Source: Dyella sp. EPa41
GTDB lineage: Bacteria; Pseudomonadota; Gammaproteobacteria; Xanthomonadales; Rhodanobacteraceae
DNA length: 64,000 nt
Assembly (NCBI RefSeq): GCF_016586165.1
Contig: NZ_BCPR01000012.1
Coordinates: 19,546-83,545 of the forward strand
Direction: 5' to 3'
Positions 18,090 to 27,187 of the stretch are shown one piece after another. Below the pieces are notes generated by a model. It searched no databases. It was not told the origin of the DNA and saw only the letters and a program-made list of their open reading frames with translations. Made by a program: the position numbers and the translations under genes. Within the stretch, counting starts at the first letter, position 1, and every line of letters begins with the position of its first letter.

Positions 18090-20318
18090 ATGCGCAAGGT
18101 GCTTTTTGCGCTGCTGGCGTTGGGCGCCAGCAGCGTTTGTGTTGCCGGTGCACCAGAACTGGTCCGGCAAATCTCCACCAAGGACAGCTTCCTTCAGGGA
18201 AACGAACGGCTGTTCCCTGTCGATCTGCAACGCGACGCCGTGCGGACCGCCCAGACTGAAGGTGGTTTATGGTTCACGACGCCCGATGGCGAACACCTTT
18301 TTGCCCGAACGGTCCGCGTCGACAAGCAGGCCGATGGCAACCAGACCTGGATAGGCACGCTGGCAACCAAGAGCGGTGATCGCAGCATCGTCATAACCGT
18401 GGGGACAGACGCCGTCTTCGGCTCTCTCCTTTCATCGGATGCCAAGCCGCTACGGTTGGTCACCCGCCAGGGCAAGAGTTACATCACCAAGCGTGACGAG
18501 CAGATTGCCGCCGCCCAGGCAACGCTGCAGGCGCCGTTCACCGCGCCGGTTGACTATGTACTGCCACCGGTCGCGAAGACCCCTCCCACGGGCGGTTCGC
18601 GTGTGCAATCGGCCGCGGCGGGAGCCACACTTCTGGCAGCGGCGCCGGGAACCGGTCCCACCGTGGATGTCTTGCTGGGCTACACCCCCGGCATGGTGAC
18701 GCAGATCGGCTCGGCGTCGGGAGTGGTGACCCGCCTGAACTACCTGGTTGCAGTGGCTAACCAGGCATACAGCGATAGCCAGGTCAGCGGCCGCGTGCGG
18801 TTGGTTGGCACCATGCTGGTGAACTACCAGGACTACAGCAATGACAACACGGTCCTCACGGATCTGGTGAACCCCTCCAGCACGGGTCCTCTGGCCGCGC
18901 TCCGGGCTCAGCGCCATGCGCTGGGTGCGGACCTGGTCAGTCTGGTCCGCCCCTTCTCGTCGACCGGCCAAGGCGGCGTATGTGGCCTGGGCTACCTCAA
19001 TTTCTCAAGCGGAGCGCCACTCTCCACGGCCTTGGCGCCTTATGGCTATTCAACCATCGGGGACGGTGTGAATGGCGGGTATTACTGCCTCGATACGACG
19101 CTGGCACATGAGATGGGCCACAACATGGGGCTGGCCCATGACATTGCCGACGCCAATGGCCCGGGAGTCTTTCCTTACGCTTATGGCTGGCGCCAGACAC
19201 TCACCACCGGCAGCTTCTACACCATCATGGCCTACAGTGCTGACAATCAACAGCCTGTGCCTTATTTCGCCGACCCGGCCATCAATCTCTGCAATGGAAA
19301 TCCTTGCGGCGACGTGACTCAGGCCAATCAGACCCTGGCTCTTAACCAGACCATGTCCATCGTTGCGGCGTTCAATGCCCCGGGGCAGCCTTCTCTTGAC
19401 CTGGACGGCGATGGGTCAGCCGACCTGATGCTGCAGAATCCTTCGATAGGGCAGTACGCCTCTCTGCTTGTGCAAGACGCCTCGGTCCAGAGTGGAAGAA
19501 TCGTATCCGTCGCTGCCGGTTATCACATCGCAGCCATCGGCGACTTCGACAACAGCGGCTCGACCGATCTGGTGTGGACCAGCGCGGCCAATGATCTCTA
19601 TTTGTGGATGAACGATGGCACGGGACATTTCGCTTCGAACTACCTCGGCGTGTATCCCGCAGGATGGACGTTGATCGGTGCAGCCGACCTGAACGGTGAC
19701 GGCAAGTCCGATCTCTTGTGGATGAACAACACGACACATCAGTTCGGCTATTGGCTCATGGACGGCGCCAAGTCAACCTCCATCCGATCCGTCAACGTGA
19801 CCCCGGGGTACTACATCGCAGCCGTTGGAGATTTCGAGGGCAACGGTCATACGGACCTGGTTTGGACCAGCCCCAACAACGACCTATACCTGTGGATCAA
19901 CAACGGCAGCGGCTCCTTCAGCAGCGTTCGCGGCCTGGACTATCCCGCTGGCTGGCAGTTGGTCGGTGCCGGTGACGTCGATGGCGACCAGAAAGCAGAC
20001 CTGATCTGGACGAACGATACGACGCACCAATTCGCCTATTGGACGATGAACGGCACGACGCGAACAGGCTATAGCATCAGCACGATGCCTTCCGGATACC
20101 ACATTGCGGCGATCGACAGGTTTTCGTCATCAGTGGTCAGCATTCTGTGGAACGCCCCGGGCAATTACCTCTATCTCTGGAGGAATAATGGCAGCGGCGC
20201 CTTCAGCACCGATACGGAGTTGCTTAGCTTTCCCGCAGACCCGACGGGCAGCACTGGCTTTTACTGGGCTTATCCGAATGGATGGAGCGTGGTCTCTGGC
20301 CTGATTACCAGGCCGTAG
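18090..20318 (+). CDS. Secreted zinc metallopeptidase (M72/reprolysin-like) with FG-GAP-like repeats
   Basis: The 742-aa protein begins with a signal peptide (MRKVLFALLALGASSVCVAG). A propeptide-like region of about 150 residues follows, then a metzincin domain with HEMGHNMGLAHD near residue 340, the HExxHxxGxxHD motif of M72 and reprolysin-type peptidases. A methionine turn is plausible in YTIMAYSADNQQ. From about residue 433 there are five VCBS/FG-GAP-like units of about 48 residues, e.g. DLDGDGSADLMLQN, GDFDNSGSTDLVWTS and DLNGDGKSDLLWMNN, ending in ligand-like DxDxDG calcium loops. It should be exported and could leave the cell by type II secretion. Codon choice looks less GC-biased than in neighbouring genes, which may mean later acquisition. 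Confidence 0.88.
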   Translation: MRKVLFALLALGASSVCVAGAPELVRQISTKDSFLQGNERLFPVDLQRDAVRTAQTEGGLWFTTPDGEHLFARTVRVDKQADGNQTWIGTLATKSGDRSIVITVGTDAVFGSLLSSDAKPLRLVTRQGKSYITKRDEQIAAAQATLQAPFTAPVDYVLPPVAKTPPTGGSRVQSAAAGATLLAAAPGTGPTVDVLLGYTPGMVTQIGSASGVVTRLNYLVAVANQAYSDSQVSGRVRLVGTMLVNYQDYSNDNTVLTDLVNPSSTGPLAALRAQRHALGADLVSLVRPFSSTGQGGVCGLGYLNFSSGAPLSTALAPYGYSTIGDGVNGGYYCLDTTLAHEMGHNMGLAHDIADANGPGVFPYAYGWRQTLTTGSFYTIMAYSADNQQPVPYFADPAINLCNGNPCGDVTQANQTLALNQTMSIVAAFNAPGQPSLDLDGDGSADLMLQNPSIGQYASLLVQDASVQSGRIVSVAAGYHIAAIGDFDNSGSTDLVWTSAANDLYLWMNDGTGHFASNYLGVYPAGWTLIGAADLNGDGKSDLLWMNNTTHQFGYWLMDGAKSTSIRSVNVTPGYYIAAVGDFEGNGHTDLVWTSPNNDLYLWINNGSGSFSSVRGLDYPAGWQLVGAGDVDGDQKADLIWTNDTTHQFAYWTMNGTTRTGYSISTMPSGYHIAAIDRFSSSVVSILWNAPGNYLYLWRNNGSGAFSTDTELLSFPADPTGSTGFYWAYPNGWSVVSGLITRP

Positions 20319-20322
20319 CCAA

Positions 20323-21309
20323 TTATCCGGCAACGACCGGCGTCGACTCCGGAAACCGGATGCGCGCGATGTGCCTGCGGTCATCGCGCGTCTGCAGTTC
20401 CAGCGGCCAGCGGAAGCGTTCGCTGATGCGCTGGGCGATGGCCAGTTCGAAACCGTGGCGGTTCGCGGCCGGGGGGGCGGAGGCATCGCCGCGGTGCGTC
20501 ACGGTGACGACGCCGGGCATGACCGTGACCACCACGGTGCCGCCTTCCGCCTGCTGGCAGGCGTTGCGGATCAGTTGCCAGCACAGCACGGAAAAAACGC
20601 GGGGGGAGCCGTGCAGCGCGAAGCGGGCCGGCTCTTCCAGCTCCAGCGTGATGGGTCGCCCTTCCAGCATGGCCAGCACGTCAGGCAGCTCGTGCCTGAT
20701 GACGTCGTTGACGACGAAGTCTTCTTCGGTGAGCCCGTTGTCCGATTCGCGCGCGAGGATCAGCAGCGCTTCCACCAATGCCTCCATCTCGCGCGTCGAA
20801 CGCTTGATGCGCTGCACCGAGCGCTGGCCGAATTCACCGAGCGAGAGGTCATCCGCCAGCATGTCGGCCGACATCTTGATCACGGTGAGCGGGCTGCGCA
20901 GTTCGTGGCTGGCATCGCGCGTGAAGTTGCGTTCGCGCTGGTTGTAGCCGGCGATGCGGTTGGCGAAGCCGTACAGGCTGTTGGCCAGCGTCATCACGTC
21001 CGCGTCCGTGCGGCGTGGCAACTGGTCGGGACGCCAGCCGTCGAGATCCAGGGAGCCTTCGTCCCAGCGGCTCACGGCACGCGCCAGGCGGACCACGGGC
21101 GACCACTGGTGCCACGCGGCGAACCAGGCCAGCACGCTGATGATGACGATCAGCGCGAGCACGGCGCCGATGGGCGCCACGTTGTAGACGCCCATCAGGC
21201 AAACGATCACCACGGCCAGCCATTGCAGACCGAAAATGATCGCGAGACGTCGATGGAACAGCCCGCGTCCCAAGGCCGACGCGGGCCGCGCAGTGCCCCT
21301 GCTTGCCAT
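20323..21309 (-). CDS. Membrane sensor histidine kinase with a degenerate ATP lid
   Basis: The 328-aa kinase has two membrane helices (FGLQWLAVVIVCLMGVYNVA and IGAVLALIVIISVLAWFAAW) with almost no periplasmic loop. A HAMP-like linker and the H-box DASHELRSPLTVIK are intact, and the N-box is LIRNACQQAEGG. The usual G1 box DxGxG is replaced by THRGDAS, and the G2 box by RHGFELAIAQRI. ATP binding may be weak or specialised. It follows the OmpR-type regulator gene after 20 bp and forms its cognate pair. It might sense within the membrane, as intramembrane-sensing kinases do. Confidence 0.86.
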   Translation of the reverse strand: MASRGTARPASALGRGLFHRRLAIIFGLQWLAVVIVCLMGVYNVAPIGAVLALIVIISVLAWFAAWHQWSPVVRLARAVSRWDEGSLDLDGWRPDQLPRRTDADVMTLANSLYGFANRIAGYNQRERNFTRDASHELRSPLTVIKMSADMLADDLSLGEFGQRSVQRIKRSTREMEALVEALLILARESDNGLTEEDFVVNDVIRHELPDVLAMLEGRPITLELEEPARFALHGSPRVFSVLCWQLIRNACQQAEGGTVVVTVMPGVVTVTHRGDASAPPAANRHGFELAIAQRISERFRWPLELQTRDDRRHIARIRFPESTPVVAG

Positions 21310-21329
21310 GTCAGTTCATGCGCTACCGA

Positions 21330-22061
21330 TCATGCCGGCTGCGAGGCAGTAGCGACCTCCGATTCGAGATCGGCAAGGCGGTATCCGGCGGAGTGGATGG
21401 TATGCAGCAACGGACGATCGAACGGCTTGTCGATCACCCGGCGCAGGTTATAGAGATGCGACCGCAGCGTGTCCGAATCGGGCAGCGTGTCACCCCAGAT
21501 TTCGCGCTCGATGTCGCGGCGGCTCACCACGCGCGGTGATTCGCGCATGAGGATGGCGAGCAACTTCAACCCGATCGGCGACACGGTGAGCTCCTGGCCG
21601 CCTCGGACGAGGCGCAGCGTGGCCGTGTCCAGCGTCATGTCGCCCACCGTGAGTATCTCGGTGGACACCTGGCGACGGTCGCGACGGATCAACGCGCGAA
21701 GGCGCGCTTCCAGCTCCCGCACTTCGAACGGCTTGACCAGGTAGTCGTCGGCGCCGGCTTCCAGGCCGACCAGCTTGTCTTCGAGCGTGTCGCGCGCGGT
21801 GAGCATCAGCACCGGCGTGGATTTCTTGGCATCGCGGCGAAGCTTGCGGCAGACATCCAGGCCATCCATGCCCGGCAGCATCAGGTCGAGCACCACCACG
21901 TCGTAGCTGTTGGAGACCGCCAGGTGCAGGCCGCTGACGCCGTCCGCGGCGTAGTCGACCGAATAACCCCGGCGCTCAAGGAATTCGCCGACCATCTCGG
22001 CGATCTGGCGATTGTCTTCGACCAGAAGAATCAGGCCGGACTGTTCATCGCGTGCGCTCAT
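21330..22061 (-). CDS. OmpR/PhoB-family response regulator
   Basis: The 243-aa regulator has a receiver domain (LVEDN, phospho-Asp in VVVLDLMLPGMDGLDVC, ADDYLVKPFEVREL). A winged-helix DNA-binding domain ends in LRSHLYNLRRVIDKPFDRP and HTIHSAGYRLA. The start codon is preceded by a strong AGGAGG site at 6-7 bp. It forms an operon with the histidine kinase downstream. Repeated GTGAA/TTCAC half-sites fill the 110 bp before it and could be its own binding sites. Confidence 0.93.
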   Translation of the reverse strand: MSARDEQSGLILLVEDNRQIAEMVGEFLERRGYSVDYAADGVSGLHLAVSNSYDVVVLDLMLPGMDGLDVCRKLRRDAKKSTPVLMLTARDTLEDKLVGLEAGADDYLVKPFEVRELEARLRALIRRDRRQVSTEILTVGDMTLDTATLRLVRGGQELTVSPIGLKLLAILMRESPRVVSRRDIEREIWGDTLPDSDTLRSHLYNLRRVIDKPFDRPLLHTIHSAGYRLADLESEVATASQPA

Positions 22062-22081
22062 CCCTACCTCCTGCAGCTGAC

Positions 22082-22170
22082 TTCACAAAGGTGAACAGCT
22101 AACGACCCGCATCGTGAGGCTCGCGTGAAAATCCGCTGACAGATTCACATCGGGTTGTGAGCGTGTTCAC
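22082..22170. promoter_or_regulatory. Cluster of GTGA[A/G] / TTCAC half-sites upstream of the OmpR-type regulator
   Basis: The 110-bp gap between the regulator start and the tesA stop holds TTCAC at 22082, 22144 and 22166, GTGAA at 22091 and 22125, and GTGAG at 22114 and 22157. TTCAC-AAAG-GTGAA (22082-22095) forms a compact inverted repeat 21 bp before the start codon. Dense, oriented half-sites suggest a regulator operator. Which protein binds is unknown. Confidence 0.45.
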
Positions 22171-22171
22171 C

Positions 22172-22789
22172 TTAGTGCAACAGCGGCGTCAAGGCCTTCC
22201 ACACGTTGTCCAATACCTGGGGCTGCGCGGAGGCGACCGGATGCAGGCCGTCTTCCTGCATCAGCCCGGGCTTCAGGGCCACGCCGTCGAGCAGGAAGGG
22301 CAGCAGTGCGGCCTTCTTGTCCTTCGCTACGTCGGCGTACACCGCCCGCAGACCGTCACGGTACTGTGGGCCGTAGTTCACCGGCAGTTCGATGCCCAGC
22401 AGCAGCACCCGCGCCTTGGCCTGCTGGGCCGCGGCGACCATGGCCGTGAGGTTGTCGCGCAGCTGGGCCAGCGGCAGCCCGCGCAGGCCGTCGTTGGCGC
22501 CCAGCTCGATCACCAATACGGCCGGGTGATATTTCTCCAGCAGCGCCGGCAACCGGTTGCGGCCGCTCAGCGACGTCTCGCCGCTGATGCTGGCATTGAC
22601 CACCGTCCAACCCGGCTCCATCTTGGCGAGACGGTCGCCCAGCAGGTGCACCCAGCCGGACTCGACCGGGATGTTGTGCGCGGCCGACAAGGAATCGCCC
22701 AGCACCAGCACGGTTTTCGGCGGGGCCGCCTGGGCGGTGCCGGCGACGGCGCCCAGCAGCATGACGAGGCAACAAAGGAAACGACGCAT
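22172..22789 (-). CDS. tesA: Periplasmic arylesterase / lysophospholipase, SGNH type
   Basis: The 205-aa GDSL hydrolase of the TesA family has thioesterase, arylesterase and lysophospholipase activities, acting in the periplasm. A signal peptide ([20 protein letters not shown]) is present. The blocks are I: VLVLGDSLSAAHNI with the nucleophile Ser, II: Gly in NASISGETSLSGR, III: IELGANDGLRG, and V: EDGLHPVASAQPQV with the Asp/His pair. The start codon shares bases with the start of the divergent ABC ATPase gene (CATG), an arrangement known for tesA and ybbA. Confidence 0.95.
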   Translation of the reverse strand: MRRFLCCLVMLLGAVAGTAQAAPPKTVLVLGDSLSAAHNIPVESGWVHLLGDRLAKMEPGWTVVNASISGETSLSGRNRLPALLEKYHPAVLVIELGANDGLRGLPLAQLRDNLTAMVAAAQQAKARVLLLGIELPVNYGPQYRDGLRAVYADVAKDKKAALLPFLLDGVALKPGLMQEDGLHPVASAQPQVLDNVWKALTPLLH

Positions 22790-23510
22790 GAGTGGCACGG
22801 CCTCCGCTTTTTCCAACGGTGTTCTTCTGGATGCCATCGATGTTAGCAAGTCGGTCCAGGGCCCCGAAGGCAGGCTGGATATCCTCTCCGGCGTATCGTT
22901 GCAGGTGCGCGATGGGGAGAGCTTCGCCATCGTGGGCGCCTCCGGCTCGGGCAAGACCACCCTGCTCGGTCTCCTCGCCGGCCTCGACACGCCCAGCCGC
23001 GGCCGCATCGCGCTCGACGGCCATGCGCTGGAATCCATGGACGAGGAAGCGCGCGCCGACCTGCGCCGCCGCCTCGTCGGTTTCGTGTTCCAGTCGTTCC
23101 ACCTGCTCCCGGCGCTCACCGCCGAGGAAAACGTCATGCTTCCACTGGAACTGGAAGGCCGCGACGACGCCCGCGCACGCGCCCGCGAGGCGCTGGAGGC
23201 GGTCGAGCTGGCGCCGCGCCGACGCCACTACCCCGCGCAGCTTTCCGGTGGCGAACAGCAGCGCGTGGCGATTGCGCGGGCCTTCGTCCATCGGCCTCGC
23301 CTGCTGTTTGCCGACGAGCCCACCGGCAATCTCGATCAGCGCACCGGGCATCACATCAGCGACCTGATGTTCGCGCTGAATCACGACCATCGCACCACGC
23401 TCGTGCTGGTCACGCATGACCCGAAGCTGGCGGCCCGCTGCACGCGCCAGGTCGAACTGGACAATGGCCGCGTGATCGCGCCACGTGCAAGCGCAGCGGT
23501 GGCGCCATGA
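22788..23510 (+). CDS. ybbA: ABC transporter ATP-binding protein, YbbA/LolD-like
   Basis: The 240-aa ATPase has Walker [10 protein letters not shown], the Q-loop [17 protein letters not shown], signature LSGGEQQR, Walker [13 protein letters not shown] and the switch His in LVTHD. It belongs to the MacB/LolD/FtsE subgroup, which powers export or extraction of molecules from the membrane. The partner permease follows after 31 bp. The ATG at 22788 overlaps the tesA start by two bases on the other strand. Its substrate is unknown. Confidence 0.93.
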   Translation: MSGTASAFSNGVLLDAIDVSKSVQGPEGRLDILSGVSLQVRDGESFAIVGASGSGKTTLLGLLAGLDTPSRGRIALDGHALESMDEEARADLRRRLVGFVFQSFHLLPALTAEENVMLPLELEGRDDARARAREALEAVELAPRRRHYPAQLSGGEQQRVAIARAFVHRPRLLFADEPTGNLDQRTGHHISDLMFALNHDHRTTLVLVTHDPKLAARCTRQVELDNGRVIAPRASAAVAP

Positions 23511-23541
23511 GCGCGCGTGCATCGCTGCCGGGGCGTCCGGC

Positions 23542-26025
23542 ATGAGGCTGCTCACGCTGTCCTTGCGCAGCCTGCGTCGCGAATGGCATCTGCCGGAGCT
23601 GCGCACGCTGGGGGCATCGCTGGTGCTGGCCGTGGTGGCGCTGGGCGTGGTCGCCACGCTGTCCACCCGCATGGAGCGCGGGGTGCTGGCGAGCGCCGCG
23701 GAGTTGATCGGTGGCGACCTGGGCATCAGCGCGCCGCAGGCACTCCCGGCGAACTACGCCGAGCAGGCCATGCAGCTCGGCCTGCACGTTACGCGCAATG
23801 CCAGCTTCCCAAGCGTCGCGTTCGCGCACGAACAGAGCCAGTTGCTCGATGTGCAGGCCACCGATGGCGCCTATCCGTTGCGCGGCACGCTGGAACTGCG
23901 CGATCCGCAGGGCAAGAGCGTGGTTGGCCATGGCCCGCCGGCGGGCACGGTTTACCTGGATCACCGCGCGCTGGTCGCCCTGAACCTCAAGCTCGGCGAC
24001 GCCGTGCAACTGGGCGGACGCGACCTGCGCATCGCCGGGGAACTGCTGCGCCAGCCCGACGGCGGCGAACTGGTCGCGATGGCGCCAAGGGCACTGATGA
24101 ATGTCACCGATGCCGAACAGGCGGGCCTGCTGGGCGCGGGCAGCCGGGCGAGGCATCACCTGCTGGTCGCGGGCGAACCCGATGCCGTGCAGGGCTGGCG
24201 GCGCTGGGTGCAGGAACAGGCCCTTCCCCAAGGCGCGGAGCTGATCACGCCCGAACAGACCCAGGAGCGCATGCGCAGCGCCTTCGACCGCGCCAGCGCC
24301 TTCCTGAGGCTCACCGCCCTGCTGTCGGCGCTGCTGGCCGGCGTGGCCATCGCGATGGCCGCACAGCGCTACGCACGCCGCAAGACGAACGAAGTAGCCC
24401 TGCTGCGCGCGCTCGGCACGCCGCGGCGACAGGTGCTGGGCTTGCTGACCGGGACACTCGGGCTGCTTGCCGTGCCGGCGGTCCTCGTGGGCGGCCTGGT
24501 GGCGCTGGGCCTGGCCCAGCTGACCTGGCATGTCGCCAGCCAGATGTTCACCACCGTTCCCACGGCGTTGCCCCTGGGCCCCGCCGCGGCCGCCGCGGCG
24601 ATGGGCCTTGCCGTGCTGGCCGGTTTCGCCCTGCCGCCGCTCACGCGGCTCGCGGAGGTGCCCCCGGTCGCCGTGTTCCGTGAAAGCGCCGCGCGGCGCG
24701 TGCGTCGCTTCGATGCGCTGTACCTGGTACCCGCCGTCGTCGCCCTGCTTCTGATCTGGAGCCAGAGCGGCTCGGCCAAGCTGGCCGGCATCCTTGCCGC
24801 GAGCCTGGCCGGCGTGGCGGTGGTGGCGGCGCTGCTTTCCGCCCTGCTGCTGTGGATCGCGCGACGCGTGGCGCCAGGTGCGCACCCCGCCTTGCGCCTG
24901 GGCCTCGCCGCCCTGGCACGGCGGCGCGGCATGAGCCTGCTGCAGGCCACGGCGCTTAGCCTGGGGCTGGTTGCGCTGCTGCTGCTCGCCATCGTCGCGC
25001 CGGCGCTGCTGGAAGGCTGGCGGCGCGAGCTGCCGGCGGATACGCCGAACTGGTTCGTACTCAACCTGCAGGACGACCAGCGCCCCGGCTTCGAACATGC
25101 ACTCGCCGGCATGGGCGGCCAGAAGCTCAACATGCTGCCACTGGCGGTGGGCAAGCTCACCGCCATCAATGGCCATCCGATCGACCAGCTGGGCTTCAAG
25201 GACGAGCGGGCCAAGGATTGGGCCGATCGCCAGCTGCGCCTGTCCTGGGCGGGCGACCTGCCGCCCAGCAACCAGGTGATTGCCGGGCAATGGCATGGCG
25301 AACATCCGGCCCAGGCCGAGGTGTCGGTCGATACCATGTGGCGCGACATGTTTGCGCTGAAGGTCGGCGACGTGATGAGTTTCAACGTAGGCGAAGGCCA
25401 CATCGACGCGCGCGTGGGCAGCATCCGCAAGGTCGACTGGACTTCGTTCCGGGTGAACTTCTTCCTGGTGTTCGACCCGGCCCATGCGAGCGAGCTCCCG
25501 CACACCTGGATCGCCAGCTTCTACCTGCCGCGGGGCAATGCGCCGTCACTCGCGCAGCTGTCGCGCGATTACAGCAACCTCAGCCTCATCGACGTGGACG
25601 CCATGCTCGACCGCGTGCGCGAGATCGTGAACCAGGTCAGCGGCGCGGTGCGCTGGGTGCTGGGCTTCAGCCTGCTCGCCGGTGCGCTGGTGCTTGCCGC
25701 GGCACTCGCCGCCAGCGCGCAGGAGCGCCGCCACGAGGCCGCCCTGCTGCGCACGCTCGGCGCACGCCGTAGCCAGTTGCGCGCCGCCGCGGCCTGCGAA
25801 TTTGCCCTGCTCGGCCTGGTGGCAGGCCTCACCGCGGCGTTTGGCGCCGCCGGCACGGGCCTCTGGCTGGGGCACGCCATCTTCCACATCGACGGCTTCG
25901 TGCCTCCGCTGGGCTCGCTGCTGTTGGCGGCGCTGGCGGCCGCCATCGTGGTGATGCTGCTGGGGCTGGCCGGCACGCGGCGCGTGAGCCGCACCTCGCC
26001 GATGCGCCTACTACGGGAAAACTAA
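23542..26025 (+). CDS. ybbP: ABC transporter permease, YbbP/FtsX family
   Basis: The 827-aa permease has one N-terminal helix (RTLGASLVLAVVALGVVATL) and large periplasmic portions. Two FtsX-type domains are visible: an internal one (FLRLTALLSALLAGVAIAMA, RRKTNEVALLRALGTPRRQ) and a C-terminal one (LGFSLLAGALVLAAALAASA, RRHEAALLRTLGARRSQL). The duplicated EVALLRALG-like coupling motif is the family hallmark. With YbbA it forms an exporter of unknown substrate. ATG at 23542 is the start that gives the usual MRLLTLSLRSLRREW lead. Confidence 0.92.
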   Translation: MRLLTLSLRSLRREWHLPELRTLGASLVLAVVALGVVATLSTRMERGVLASAAELIGGDLGISAPQALPANYAEQAMQLGLHVTRNASFPSVAFAHEQSQLLDVQATDGAYPLRGTLELRDPQGKSVVGHGPPAGTVYLDHRALVALNLKLGDAVQLGGRDLRIAGELLRQPDGGELVAMAPRALMNVTDAEQAGLLGAGSRARHHLLVAGEPDAVQGWRRWVQEQALPQGAELITPEQTQERMRSAFDRASAFLRLTALLSALLAGVAIAMAAQRYARRKTNEVALLRALGTPRRQVLGLLTGTLGLLAVPAVLVGGLVALGLAQLTWHVASQMFTTVPTALPLGPAAAAAAMGLAVLAGFALPPLTRLAEVPPVAVFRESAARRVRRFDALYLVPAVVALLLIWSQSGSAKLAGILAASLAGVAVVAALLSALLLWIARRVAPGAHPALRLGLAALARRRGMSLLQATALSLGLVALLLLAIVAPALLEGWRRELPADTPNWFVLNLQDDQRPGFEHALAGMGGQKLNMLPLAVGKLTAINGHPIDQLGFKDERAKDWADRQLRLSWAGDLPPSNQVIAGQWHGEHPAQAEVSVDTMWRDMFALKVGDVMSFNVGEGHIDARVGSIRKVDWTSFRVNFFLVFDPAHASELPHTWIASFYLPRGNAPSLAQLSRDYSNLSLIDVDAMLDRVREIVNQVSGAVRWVLGFSLLAGALVLAAALAASAQERRHEAALLRTLGARRSQLRAAAACEFALLGLVAGLTAAFGAAGTGLWLGHAIFHIDGFVPPLGSLLLAALAAAIVVMLLGLAGTRRVSRTSPMRLLREN

Positions 26026-27180
26026 GTGACTGTATCCAAGGATGACGCCGGCCGCGGCGAAAACGCGGTCATGCGGGTACTTCGGCGCATGGCACACGAG
26101 TGGTTGCTGCTCGGCTTCCTGCTGCTGACCATCGTGCTCGCCGTGGCCGATCCGCGACCGCTGGCCGATCACCAGCGCTGGCTGCAGCTGCCGACCCTGG
26201 CTGGCCTGCTCGGCCTGCTCATCTGCATCCAGGGCATCCGCGACAGTGGCCTGGTGCAGCACCTGGCGGCCGCCATGGTGGCGCGCGCCCATTCGCTGCG
26301 CATGCTGGGGCTGATGCTGGTGAGCACCACGGCCGTGCTCGCGATGGTGCTCACCAATGACGTGAGCCTGTTTCTCGTGGTGCCTCTCACGCTCGCGATC
26401 GGCCGCATTTCCAACGTGCCGGTGATGCGCATGGTGGTGCTGGAGGCGCTTGCCGTGAACGCCGGCTCCACGCTCAGCCCGATCGGCAATCCACAGAACC
26501 TGTTGCTGTGGCAATACACGCACCTGCCCTTTCTGCATTTTGTCTGGGCGATGCTGCCGGCGTTCGGCGTGATGTTCGTGCTGCTGGCGTTGCTCACGCT
26601 GTGCTGGTTGCCGCGCGGGCGCGTGCTGCTGCATGCCGAGGACGTCGACGGCCACCCCATCTCGATGGCGCAGGCCGCGCTGTCGGTGGCCGCCTTGGCG
26701 AGCATGGTGCTGATGATGGAGCACGACCATGCCGTGCTCGGTGCGCTGCTTCTGATGGTGCCCTTCGCGCTGCTGGAGCGCGGCACGCTGGCGCGCGTGG
26801 ACTGGCTGCTGCTGGTCACCTTCGCCGCGATTTTCCTGGGCCTGGGCCATGCCGCGGAACTGTCGCCCGTGCAGCGCGCATTGGATGGGCTCAACCTGGA
26901 TCAGCCGCTCACGCTTTACGTGAGCGGGATCGTTGCCTCGCAGGTGATCAGCAACGTGCCGGCCACCGTGTTGTTCCTGCGCCACGCGCCGGATGCGATG
27001 GCGCTGGCGGTGGCCGTGAACGTGGGCGGCTTCGGACTGGCCATCGGTTCGCTGGCCAACCTCATCGCACTGCGCCTGGCGAAGCAGCCCGGCGGTGGCC
27101 GGCTGCTGCACCAGGTCTCGGTGCCGTTTCTGCTGGTGTGCGCGCCGCTCGTCTATCTCGTATCGCGCTGGCTAGGCTGA
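26026..27180 (+). CDS. Ion transporter-superfamily permease (SLC13/ArsB-like)
   Basis: The 384-aa protein has about ten membrane helices. Two inverted-repeat signatures of the IT superfamily are present: VLTNDVSLFLVVPLTLAIG followed by NAGSTLSPIGNPQNLLLW, and later SQVISNVPATVLFLRH with NVGGFGLAIGSLANLIAL. Such permeases carry dicarboxylates, arsenite or Na+/H+; the substrate here is unknown. The frame starts with a GTG directly after the ybbP stop; an ATG at 26071 (MRVLRRMAHEW) is an alternative. It is shorter than many SLC13 members. It is probably co-transcribed with the ABC genes. Confidence 0.82.
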   Translation: MTVSKDDAGRGENAVMRVLRRMAHEWLLLGFLLLTIVLAVADPRPLADHQRWLQLPTLAGLLGLLICIQGIRDSGLVQHLAAAMVARAHSLRMLGLMLVSTTAVLAMVLTNDVSLFLVVPLTLAIGRISNVPVMRMVVLEALAVNAGSTLSPIGNPQNLLLWQYTHLPFLHFVWAMLPAFGVMFVLLALLTLCWLPRGRVLLHAEDVDGHPISMAQAALSVAALASMVLMMEHDHAVLGALLLMVPFALLERGTLARVDWLLLVTFAAIFLGLGHAAELSPVQRALDGLNLDQPLTLYVSGIVASQVISNVPATVLFLRHAPDAMALAVAVNVGGFGLAIGSLANLIALRLAKQPGGGRLLHQVSVPFLLVCAPLVYLVSRWLG

Positions 27181-27187
27181 AAACGGC

